Below are positions 46,431 through 59,448 of a DNA stretch of 64,000 nucleotides, in pieces. A model generated the notes under the pieces. That model was not told the DNA's origin. It did not search any database and was given only the letters and a program-made list of their open reading frames with translations. The stretch's first letter is position 1; every line of letters begins with the position of its first letter. The stretch spans positions 50,427,897 to 50,491,896 of the forward strand of contig CM039505.1 of NCBI GenBank assembly GCA_022432975.1. Direction: 5' to 3'. A program made the translations under genes and the position numbers. This DNA is from Begonia masoniana. Lineage: Eukaryota > Streptophyta > Magnoliopsida > Cucurbitales > Begoniaceae.

Positions 46431-46892
46431 TGTTTAATCATGGTTAGCATTTTCTTTAAAATATCAATCATAGAATACCAAAATCTTGAACAAATTGAAT
46501 TTCACAAATATCATTTAGAGAGAGAGATAAAGAAAACTCACTTGGATCCATAATTAGTTTTGAAGAACAACTTAAACATGAAGATATTGATTTCTCTCCT
46601 CTTCACCCTTTTCTTTATAATAGTTTTTTTGATGGATGAAACTATTGTATTGTGGTTGAGAGAGAGGACCAATTCTTTTATGATACGTATATCTTAACTA
46701 ATTTCCATCAAATCAATTAAAACAAAACATACCTTGTTTTTGACCAATATGATTTAATATATCACATGAGTCATACTTTAAGAAAATAATATTTGACATT
46801 TTATAACAAAACTTTTGGGTTTTAAATTAATAAAACAAAACATCTAATATTATCCAAAACAATATTCAACATTATCACAACATTATCCAACA
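46431..46892 (-). repeat. 3' LTR of copia C
   Basis: Starts TGTTGGATAATG and ends GATTAAACA on the minus strand. The left edge falls exactly where copia A coding sequence stops. No partner LTR in the window, so this is inferred from ends and position. Confidence 0.7.
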
Positions 46893-47289
46893 TTTTCTCA
46901 CTTAGCTCATGTGATATTATCTTTAATATCAACAATCATAATGTGCATAATAGAAATTAAATCCTTCATTATATCGATCAAACATAATATTACTATCAAG
47001 TCTATAACTAATATGGATCATAGCGGTCATATGTCATTATGGCGACATAGTTCCTTCCATGTATCACAATACTAATTTTATACTCAATATGATCTTTAAG
47101 AAGATATACCATAACGATCCACATTAATGTCTTGATTACAGACAAATCCTGTTAATAATATAATTTTATTCATGAATGCATTCAACTTAATTAAACATGA
47201 TTCATAAATGTATACCAGAAACAATATTTAAACAAGCTCAAGAATGTCAAGTACATAAAGAACATAAATATAAACATAAAGTTAACATT

Positions 47290-48364
47290 TGGTAATGTCC
47301 ATTCATTCGACATGTTCCGTAAATGTCTTTGGTGGCAATCCTTTCGTCAACGGATCCGCAATCATAAAGTTGGTGCTTATGTGTTCGATTGACACTCTTT
47401 GTTTATGAACTTCTTCTTTAACTACCAAGTATTTCAAATCTATGTGTTTTGCACCTTTTGAATACCTGTCGTTTTTAGAAAAGAAGACTGCTACGGAGTT
47501 GTCACAATAAATTTTTAACGGCTTGGCAATACTGTCAACAATTCCAAGTCTTGAAATAAAGTTTCGCAGTCATAAACCATGAACTGTGGCCTCAAAGCAC
47601 GCTACAAATTCAGCCTCCATAGCGGATGTAGCAGTGACGGATTGCTTCGCACTCTTCCATGAGATTGCTCCTTTGGATAGAAGGAATAAGTAGCCAAAAG
47701 TGGATTTTCTGGTATCCACACATCTAGCATAATCAAAATCTGAATATCTAATCACCTCAAGATGATTAGATCGCTTATATGTGAGCATAAGATCCTTCGT
47801 CCCTTACAAGTACCTAAGTACTTTTTTTGCAGCTTTCTAATGATCTATGTCTGGGTTACTTTAATACCTGCCCAGCATTCCGACAACAAAATAGATGTCT
47901 GGTCTGGTACAAGTCTGTGCATACATCAAGCTTCCAACAATAGATCCATAAGGAATATCTTTCATTTGTTTGCGTTCCAGTTTATTATTTAGACATTGAT
48001 TGAGATTGAACTTATCTCCTTTGTGAATTGGAACAACACTTGCAGAGCACTTTTTCATCCTGAATCTCTCTAGAACCTTATAAATATATGATTTCTGAGA
48101 CAATCTCAATAATCTTTGTGATCTATCCCGAAATATTTCAATTCCAATCACATAAGATGCCTCTCCTATATTTTTCATTTCAAAGTTCATATCGAGATAT
48201 TTCTTGGTTTCATACAATAAGCCAAGATCGTTAATGACAAGCAAGATATCATCAACATACAGAACCATTGACTTTTAGATATATACATCGATTAGGTGTT
48301 CCTAGCATTATGTATTGAGCACATATACCACGACTTTCAAGGAACTTAGCAAATGGACCTGGAT
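47290..48364 (-). pseudogene. Reverse transcriptase end and RNase H of copia C
   Basis: MVLYVDDILLVINDLGLLYETKK (from 48268) is the catalytic YVDD region. SLMYAQTCTRPDIYFVVGMLGRY follows near 47880, then RNase H with GAISWKSAKQSVTATSAMEAEFVAC near 47620. A short piece at 48280-48364 (PFAKFLESRGICAQY) belongs to integrase, so the first two thirds of reverse transcriptase are deleted between them. Frameshifts near 47860 and 47570. Confidence 0.86.
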
Positions 48365-50783
48365 TGTAATACCCGGCTTTTCGGGATATTAATAATTTAA
48401 TATAAATGATATTTTTATAAATATGTCAAATCAAGCTCGTTTTACAAACAGAAAGTTTCGTTGGGATCCTAGTTATTAATATGGATTTTAGAAAAATTAT
48501 GGGAATTTTAGGAGTTGTGACGCTAAATTATGAGAATTACGTTTCTTGTAATATAAAGGACGTTTTAGTAAAAATAGTAAACGAGGTCCGATTTGCGAAC
48601 GGACAGTTTTAATAGAACCCAATAATAAGATGGATTTATTGGTGAAATAAGGAGATTTGGAGAAACCGAATAGTTAGCCAATTAACGAAACGAAGGACAA
48701 AATAAATAGAAAATCAAAGGAAGGGCAAAACGGTAATTTGCCAAACCAAATTATAAAATAACCTAAATCCTTTTCTTCTTCTTCATTTCTCCTCTGTCGC
48801 GTGAAAAACCAGAGCGAAGCTCTCTGCCATTCGAAGATTCCTCCACGCCGACCTCTGATTCGTCTCCTGATCGTCTTGTTTCCTTTGTGTTTTCTCCTCC
48901 TCTCGCAACCCTAGGTATGAATCTACGATCTTAGAGCGTTTATTTCAATTTTTACGGAGTTTGAACAATTAGGGTTTCGTTTAGGTTTCGTTAAAAAACG
49001 TAAATTTAGGGTTCGAAATTTATAGGTTTGTCGTGTTTAAGGATATAAAGGATGTATTGAACGTTATAGGATGAAGTTAAATTGATTTGTGAAAAAGTTA
49101 AAATCTGAGAATTTTCGGGTTTTCGGAAAAACTCGTAATTTAGGATTTGAGTTGCCGAGTGTGTGTTGCTCGATGAAATAGCTTAATGAATTGGATTAAA
49201 GCTTTAGAAAATTTCTTTAGTTAAGGTTTCGTTAAATTTGGACGTTTAGTAACTTAAACTTGTTTTAACATCGACCGTTGTGTTTTGCCTCAGATAAACA
49301 ACGCTCGTGGACGGAGCTCGAGGTTCAGTGCGCACGAGGTAAGTTCTCGTGACTTACTCTGGCCGATTGGCCTACACCGTTCTTCAATGTCGCATCGAGG
49401 ATCTTAGAGTATTGTGTGTTTAAATTGCTTTGGTTGGGTAGTTAGGTTAATCGCTTATTAGGTTATGTTTTATTCGTCTTGACGGTATGCATGTTGGTTG
49501 TTTATTTTATGCTTAAACTGTTCATGCATCACGTATTTTAAAATAGCATGAAAAACGGATTTCTGCATGTGTTTATGAAAAAAAATGAAATGAACTAATG
49601 AAAAGAAAATACGTAATCTGTTATCTGTTATCTGGTCATGGGAGGTGGGGCTCAGGCATGGCTGTACGGGTTGTAAGCATGTACCCCCCTCTACGTGGAA
49701 AGTGTTGTCCAACCGCTGGAATAGCACTCTCCATTTAGTGGGCTAAGACCTCAGTAACATCTCTGTTATCTGTATCGGAATGATCTGTCATGTTAAGTAA
49801 TCTGTATCTGTAATCTGCATGATTTCTGAAATTCATACGCACAGCACGCATCTGCATTTACGAAACTTGCTGAGCCTTTAACTCATAGTGTGTCTGATGG
49901 TGTAGGTGACATTGAGCCAGGTGAGGATGACGTTCCTCCTCCTGATGTATGATGCAGTTGATGGAGAATGGCCCGTGTGAGTGTGCTGAGCAGTCGGTGC
50001 GTTTTGACCCGTGGGGATGTATGTACGTGTTTGAGAGTACTGGGTTATTTTTGGACTAAATATGTGTAAAGTTAGAACATATTAGGATGCTTGGATCTGG
50101 CTAGATGTTAGGTTCATGTTTTGAGGTTTTAAACGTCTTCGAAAACCTGCTTTATAAACTGTGTTTTTATAATGTCTTATTGGGACTGCTTGGGATTTAA
50201 AACAGGAGGATTTTGTCGATTTTTAAACGTATCTATGCAGTTCGTTTTTATGAAAGTTTAACGTGGGTTTAGATCATTTAATTAGGGTGCAGGGATGGAA
50301 AGTAAGTTGGTGTTCTGCTCTCTGGAATTTCGATTCCAGAGAGTATTTGTTAGAAAAAAAAAAAGAGAAGGAAGAAAAGTGGAGAGGAAAGAATGAAGTA
50401 ATGTGGAAGGCGACTGATCGCCATTATAAGGGGCGAATCGCCCCTCCATGCCTTGTGTTCGGCGATCGATATCCTGCACTTTTGGAGATCGATCGCCCCT
50501 CACTTGGTTACACATTGGCGATCGATCTCCTGCATTTTTGGAGATCGATCGTCCCTCCCTGTTTGTCACGGCCTTGACATTTTTGCCCTCCCTGTTTTAT
50601 TTGTTTTGTTTTAATAGTTTTTACTTTATTTGTTAATTGTTTTAAGTTGTTTTAAGTTATTAACGGTTGTGTTTTAAATGGTTTAAAATATAGATTTCAA
50701 TTCCGATTCCGCCTAAAGTTCATTTAAAGTATAAGGATAAAAAAAAAATAATACGGGAAAATTGGGTACAGTAATAGGGTACA
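48365..50783 (+). mobile_element. Solo LTR, 2.42 kb, family 1, plus orientation
   Basis: Target duplication TGGAT (48360-48364 and 50784-50788). Ends TGTAATACCCGG and GGGTACA. It interrupts the integrase of copia C; removing it joins ...QHP and PFAKFLES. It shares start, length and the block CTGATGGTGTAGGTGACATT (about 49893) with the solo LTR at 3154-5594. GATCGATCG-type words are at about 50463-50552. Frames inside (such as 50263-50577) are chance. Confidence 0.9.
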
Positions 50784-53642
<2,859 letters not shown>

Positions 53643-53691
53643 TGAAATTAAACAATCATAAGTATATATTACAGTTCTCCTTTGGGTGACA

Positions 53692-54910
53692 TAACAAGTG
53701 ATTTTCTAACACTTGTACGATTTATTGTAATTTTAATGAATTATTTTATAAAACATATATAAAACAATTATAATAAATTATACAAGTGTTATAAAATCAT
53801 GCAAATTTTCAGATAATCTTCCTAAAATATAGTGAACATGTGACAAAATTTTCCATTAAATCTAATATCATTTGGTATTTTTGTAAAATTAATTTATAAA
53901 ACGGGGTAAATAATGGGGGTCTTTCTCGAGGCTATTTTAAAAAAATATCAAACAATATTAGATTTACTTAAAATATTTACCGCATGTTCACCACATCATG
54001 GGAAGATAATTCGAAAAGTTTTGTGATTTTCTAACACTTGTACATGTGGTAAATCATATAACGGAAAATATTTATCACATATTCACCACGTCTGTTATAT
54101 GCTTTACCACATGTACAAATGTTAGAAAATCACAAAAATTTTCGGATTATCTTACCAAAATGTGATGAACATGTGGTAAAATTTTCAAGTAAATATAATA
54201 TCGTTTGATATTTTTTTAAAATAGCCCTCAGAACGACCTCCGTTATTTACCCCCGTTTTATTGATTAATTTTACAAAAATATCAAACGATATTGGATTTT
54301 ATGGAAAATTTTATCCCATGTTCACTATATTATGAAAAGATAATCTGAAAATTTTCGTGATTTTATAACACTTGTATGATTTATTATAATTGTTTTACGT
54401 ATGTTTTATAAAATAATTCACTAAAATTACAATAAATCGTACAAGTGTTATAAAATCACGAAAATTTTCAGATTATCTTCTCATGATGTGGTAAACATGT
54501 GGTAAATTTTTAAATAAATCCAATATCGTTTAGTATTTTTTTAAAATTAATTTATAAAACGAATAGGTGTCACTGTTCACGTGAACATTGAACGTGTGTC
54601 CGTTCACTGTTCACGTGCGCACGTTCACTGTTCACGTGCGCACGTTCACTATTCACGAGTGCGTCCGTTCTATGGCAAAAATAGAGGGAACAGTGAATGA
54701 GCTTCGGTTCATTGTTCACGAGTGTATTCGTTCTATGATAAAAAATAGAGTGAACAAGTAATGTGCACACGTTTACTGTTCACGAGTATGAGAATGGACT
54801 GTGAACAGGCGTTCGTCAAGCTTTGTTTTCTTAAGTTTGTGATAGTTTAAGTTTTGGATAGTTAGGGTTTGGATTCTCAAGGTTGATAGTTAAAAAACCT
54901 TTTTAATTGA
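53692..54910. mobile_element. Foldback element, family F relative, left end missing
   Basis: Shares the ATTTTCTAACACTTGTACGA and CACATGTTCACCACAT words of the element at 6249-7524 and is nearly the same as the one beginning at 62857. Successive blocks reappear in inverted orientation (for example 53700-53800 against 54350-54480; also a small palindrome at 54040-54120). A region rich in GTTCACTGTTCACGTG words (54570-54800) leads to the right end, which fades at about 54,910. The left arm starts in mid-sequence at the edge of copia C, so about 600 bp are lost. Confidence 0.75.
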
Positions 54911-54995
54911 TAATTTTTCAAAATAAAAATCATATGGTAACATACATAGTTCGTCGGTACCCGTAACAGTGAGTAGTCTCGGAGGAAGAAGGAAA

Positions 54996-57155
54996 ATGGA
55001 GGACGATGGGTTTGAGACCGAGATGAACGCACCGGAGCCCCGACTTTGCCTCAGTAGCTTCGTCGATCACGGTAGCACTGAGAGCCACCGTTACTACCTT
55101 TCGCGGAGAACAGCCATGGAGATGCTCCGGGACAGAGGCTACTCTATTCCCCCTTCGGACATCGACCTCTCTCTTCAAGAATTTCGGGCTACTTTCGGCC
55201 AAGATCCAGACGTGGATCGTCTCCGATTCGAAGCCACTCATAGCTCGGAGACTTCTAAAAAAGTTGGTTTTCATCTCTTCTTTCTGTTTTTGGATTTTCA
55301 GTAGAAACCACCTCTGTTTTATGTTGTTTTGTTGAAATTAGATCTAGTAGGGAAGTTTTCCACTCTCTAGATATTTCACGCGTCTCATTTTTGCCACAAA
55401 TTTCTCCGAGGTTAATAATCGTTGTTTCTTTGTCTGTGAAGCTTTGTTCTTGTGTTATGTCCCAAAATGGAAGAGTGATACTCAATGAAGATATTTATCT
55501 ATATAATATTAGGCTAGAGTGTGGGCTGTTTGTTCTGGATACCATAACTCAAGTGCATTAATGTTTATTTCAATGGAAAAGTTAATTATGAAATAAATTT
55601 GTGCATCTGGTAGTGTCTGAAAAGAAAAATCCTTTCTCCTTTGATACATATTCACCTAAACAATCTTTTTTTTTAATCATTAGTGTATGTTTTTGGGTTT
55701 CTTTTCTCATTTAATGGGCATGAATGGCCTTTAATAATATATTGATTCTAGGTTAAATCTTATCTATGGTATTGTTTCAATGATCAGTGAAGAAAAAACT
55801 CAATTTTGGTCATGTTATGGACGGTCTTGCTGGAAGATGTTGCCTGCCTGAATGGTTAAATAGTTTTACTTAATTTTCTCTTATCTCCTGCATTATTAAG
55901 ATATATGTCTATCTTGCAACATCTGATAAACTTGAGTGTTGCCATTGCAGATCCTAGTAATATTCTGTGGACCAGGAATGGTTAAGGTCAATGTCATCCG
56001 CAGCGTTTTTGCTCAAATCGTCAATAGAGAAAGCTTGCACAGTCTCATTTTGATACTACAGAGTCACATAACAAGCCAAGCTATGAAGGCTGTGGATATT
56101 TTTCCACTAAAAGTCGAAATATTTCAGGTTTCTTCTGTTAAGTTGACATGAATAGCATTTAAGAAGCCTTTTCTTACTAGTATATGAAGAAAAATCTTCA
56201 ACACTGTCACAGTTTATGTGTAGCTCGATAGACATATTTGTTGCGAACATAATATAATTCATTAAACTTGAAGCAAATCTAAGAATTCAGAAAATGACAG
56301 TATCTGATTGTTTAAAAAGGTCTCTTTAATAGGATATTGAATCTATCTGAAAATTTAAATGCTAAATCGATGCCAAATGTGAGATATATGACATCATTGT
56401 GAACAACACAACAACCAGCTTATATTTAGGGACACTATCTTTTTTCCTGCTTGCTGTTCTTTATTTATCAGTCTTTTGGTTTTTTTATTTCTATTGTTGT
56501 ACAGCATCTAATCTAACATTGTTTATTTACTATCAGATAACTGACCTGCTCGTTAATATCACAAAGCACGTGTTAAAACCCAAGCATCGCGTGATGACCG
56601 AAGAAGAGAAACAAAGACTCCTGAAAAAGTATAGTATTGAAGAAAAACAGGTTAGATAATGAATCTAATAACACAGTATGAGGAAGCCTGGATTTGAAGA
56701 AATAGTTACTTATTTACCACCATTTTTTTATTGTTGGTCGATAAATGAATCTAATATTCAAATCTGGCTGAGAATTTTGATTTTTTATGAATACATATTA
56801 ATCACCAGGATATAGTTATTATCCTAACTTTGAATAGCTCATATTTGAGGACTTCATTATTCAAAAAAAGAACCCTTTTTTGCTTTGGTTGCGGTAAAAT
56901 ATGTTTGTGATACAGTAGAGCCAATCTGGAAGTGTAAATTATCTGGAAATGTAAATTACAAGTATCAAGGTACATTTGATTATCACTAAACTCAACATGT
57001 GCTTATGAAATGATGTTTATTTCGCACAGATTCCTCGAATGCTACAAACCGATGCAATTGCGCGATACTATGGACTTGAGAAGGGGCAAGTAGTGAAAGT
57101 TATCTACAGCGGCGAAGTGACGAGAACTCACGTTACTTATCGTTGTGTCTGGTGA
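54996..57155 (+). CDS. NRPE5: RNA polymerase V subunit 5 (RPB5 family, NRPE5-like)
   Basis: Four exons: 54996-55262, 55951-56127, 56537-56650 and 57030-57155, 227 residues in one frame. RPB5 proteins sit in the jaw of nuclear RNA polymerases. Plants have variants for Pol V, which makes the scaffold transcripts of RNA-directed DNA methylation. The N-terminal domain (about 16-110) has SHRYYLSRRTAMEMLRDRGY and DVDRLRF; the C-terminal domain (about 149-227) has QITDLLVNITKHVLKPKH, LLKKYSIEEKQIPRM, DAIARYYGLEKGQVVKV and the end VTYRCVW. The start MEDDGFETEMNAPEPRLCLSSFVD is longer than in the common Pol II subunit, and the spacing and words match NRPE5 as I remember it. The ATG at 54996 is the first in frame; no in-frame stop or ATG lies between it and 54969. 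A paralogous role in Pol IV or Pol I/III cannot be excluded. Confidence 0.9.
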
Positions 57156-57554
57156 TGGCATGTTCCAAACAGGTCTTTTTTACGTCCTTTGTTCTAGCTT
57201 TTTTTTTCTATTTGTCTAGCGAAACTCGTCTAAGTTCCGACGGTATGTACCATCCTTAAAAAAACTGCGAAGTACTTTGAATTCTATGTTGTTTCTGCAA
57301 GAAATACAAGATGTTAGTTTGTAGATTCACCAGGCAAAGTTTGAATCCAGTTGATTATTTTGGTTTTGGAAAGAAATTATGGACAATTCAGGTGAAAGTT
57401 CTGGAAATTTTTCTCTTAAGAATCCTATGTTTCGAAATGACTTATGTGAGTTGAATTATTATTTTTTTATTAAAAATGAGAAAGATGATTGATAGATTAT
57501 ATAATACCGGATAAAGTTAAAAAAAAAATATTCAAACAATGTGGTAGAAACAGG
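57156..57554. other. 3' region of the Pol V subunit gene
   Basis: Presumed 3' untranslated region and AT-rich spacer. No other feature. Confidence 0.55.
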
Positions 57555-58075
57555 CAGACCCTTAAACTAATTTCTTTAACCAACTAATTGTTAAACTATT
57601 TTTCTTAACAAATTCGGCCTTATTTAATTTTTCATTAAAATTGAAGGCGAACGTCTGGATATATAAAAGTGAGAAAAGTGTTTCGAGGCTGCCTTCTAGG
57701 GTTCAAGCGAAAGTCCGAAAATGAAAAAAAGTGATAAAAGTGTCCAAGGAGAGAACGTTCGGGGTTCATGGTGGACGGTCGGAAATGAAAGAGTGAGAAA
57801 AGTGTCTCGTGAAAGAACTTTGAGGTTCAAGGATGGGTGTCTGGAAAAGGAAGAGTAGGAAAAGTGTCGCTTTCTGGGTTTGAGTCGAATGCGTGAAAAT
57901 AGATTTTGGTTTGAAAAATGCATTGAAGTGAATGATCTCTAAAAGCAAACAGGCGACTTGTGTGGACGTCCACTCTCTACTTTAGCGGAAAAATAAACGG
58001 GAAGGACAAATTTGTTAACGGATAATAGTTTAACGATTAGTTTGTTAACGAAAATAGTTAAAGGGTTAGATCGTC
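57555..58075. mobile_element. MITE with about 70-bp inverted ends and internal tandem repeats
   Basis: The left end (about 57557-57625: ACCCTTAAACTAATTTC, CTAATTGTTAAACTATTT, TTAACAAATTCGGCCTT) is the imperfect reverse complement of the right end (about 58005-58075). The middle has about four degenerate copies of a 60-70-bp unit of the type GTGAGAAAAGTGTCTCG with GTTCAAG, at 57650-57900. Exact borders and target duplication are unclear, so the superfamily is open. Confidence 0.68.
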
Positions 58076-58339
58076 AATATCTCTATAATTTGAGAGTTTT
58101 TTTAAAAATAGTTTTAGCCTATTCTAGATCATTTGTTATTTACAAAAATTTTCATATAATTGACGGCAAAACTTCCAAAATTTTCATAGATATATCACCT
58201 CTTAACTATTTAAACATATAAGGTCAATTATACCTTAAAAAAATGCAGAAATAAATATATATTCTTTTGATTTCACTTTTATAGATTTTGGGTAGGAAGT
58301 TTATTTTAAACTCAATTGAAATCTAAAATACTAACAAAG

Positions 58340-58815
58340 AAACTACTGAAAAGTGAGATATAGTGATAAATCTGTGGAAGTCCACCACGTTAAGATAAAG
58401 AGGCTCCAAGTGTGAGTGTTCAACCAAAACAAATCGAGGTGCACAATCTCACATCGCTAAAAAGAGCCGAAAATGCTTTGTTAGTAGAGTCTTTATTCCT
58501 ACCAAGTACAACACGTTTTGGACTAAACATAAGAACAAATTTGTGTAGACTTCGATCCTAAGTGATCAATTTTGTTCTAGGAAGACTGTGGACGTTATAA
58601 ATAGTATCAAAACAAATTCTCAACTAGAAGTGTGACCAACGGGGATGTCGGACTCTGAAGAGGGAGAAGTTGTAATAACTTATCATTTGAAGACAACAAG
58701 CGCATAAGTGTGATGACCCAGCTCATACAGTAAAGAGATGTACAGTCTCACATTACATAGAAGAGCAAAAAATGCATGGTTTATAATAGAGTTTTCATAT
58801 CTAACAATCTAAATG
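58340..58815. mobile_element. TRIM-like remnant
   Basis: Two related blocks about 290 bp apart: one near 58415-58500 (GTGCACAATCTCACATCGC, then AGAGCCGAAAATGC) and one near 58710-58795 (ATGTACAGTCTCACATTAC, then AGAGCAAAAAATGC). After the first comes GTTATAAATAGTATCAAAACA (58592-58612), a decayed primer-binding site of the GGTATCAGAGCA kind. The plan is that of TRIMs, heavily decayed. Confidence 0.55.
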
Positions 58816-59448
58816 CATTTTTAACTAACCTCAAAAACAAAAACCTAACTTAATTGCTAACACTCTTAATTTGTAGGCTTATTTGCCTAAAAAAAAGTAC
58901 ATGGACCCATTTGTTTTTTCTTATTAAGTTTTAAGTGTTCATATGTTGTCCTCGTCACGCTAATGAGCTCATTGTGTTGGCTCAAGTGTTTTTCATTCGA
59001 TCGAACATTCTTAAGGATTTGATTGACCAATCTTAAACATCTCATTGATCCTTAATAAGGATCAAGTCGACCAATTAAATTTGTTTAGTAAAAATAAAAT
59101 ATTTTGTTGACATGAATACTTTGACGTGTATAAAAAATAAGAGCACGCGATGCTCGTTAAATTTATTAACGAAGATCGAACTTTGATACTATAAGAACTT
59201 AATTTAAAAAATTGAAACTACTAGGAAAAAAAAAAACACTGAAGAGCCCTTAATTTAATTTACTCTAATTTTTATATTATAATATTATATATATATTATA
59301 ATTTAAAAAAAATAATAATTAAAAAATAATGATTAAAAAGATAAAAAGGAAAAGGAGGAGAGACTCCTTTCAATAAATACCTTTGAAAAACCGCTAACTC
59401 TGTATAAAAGTTGGTTGAGTTCGGGTGCTCTGATTTGAGATTCCGGCG
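58816..59448. other. Spacer and promoter region of the augmin gene
   Basis: AT-rich. The 160 bases around 59210-59340 are almost only A and T with ATATATAT words; a TATAAAAG box is at about 59402, 47 bp before the start codon. No other feature. Confidence 0.5.

Noticed and set aside
55255..55485. Minus-strand frame over the first intron of the Pol V subunit gene
   Set aside because: Overlaps a well-supported exon-intron border; no codon signal.
57696..57948. Two overlapping minus-strand frames with similar Phe/Ser-rich words
   Set aside because: They arise from the internal tandem units of the MITE.
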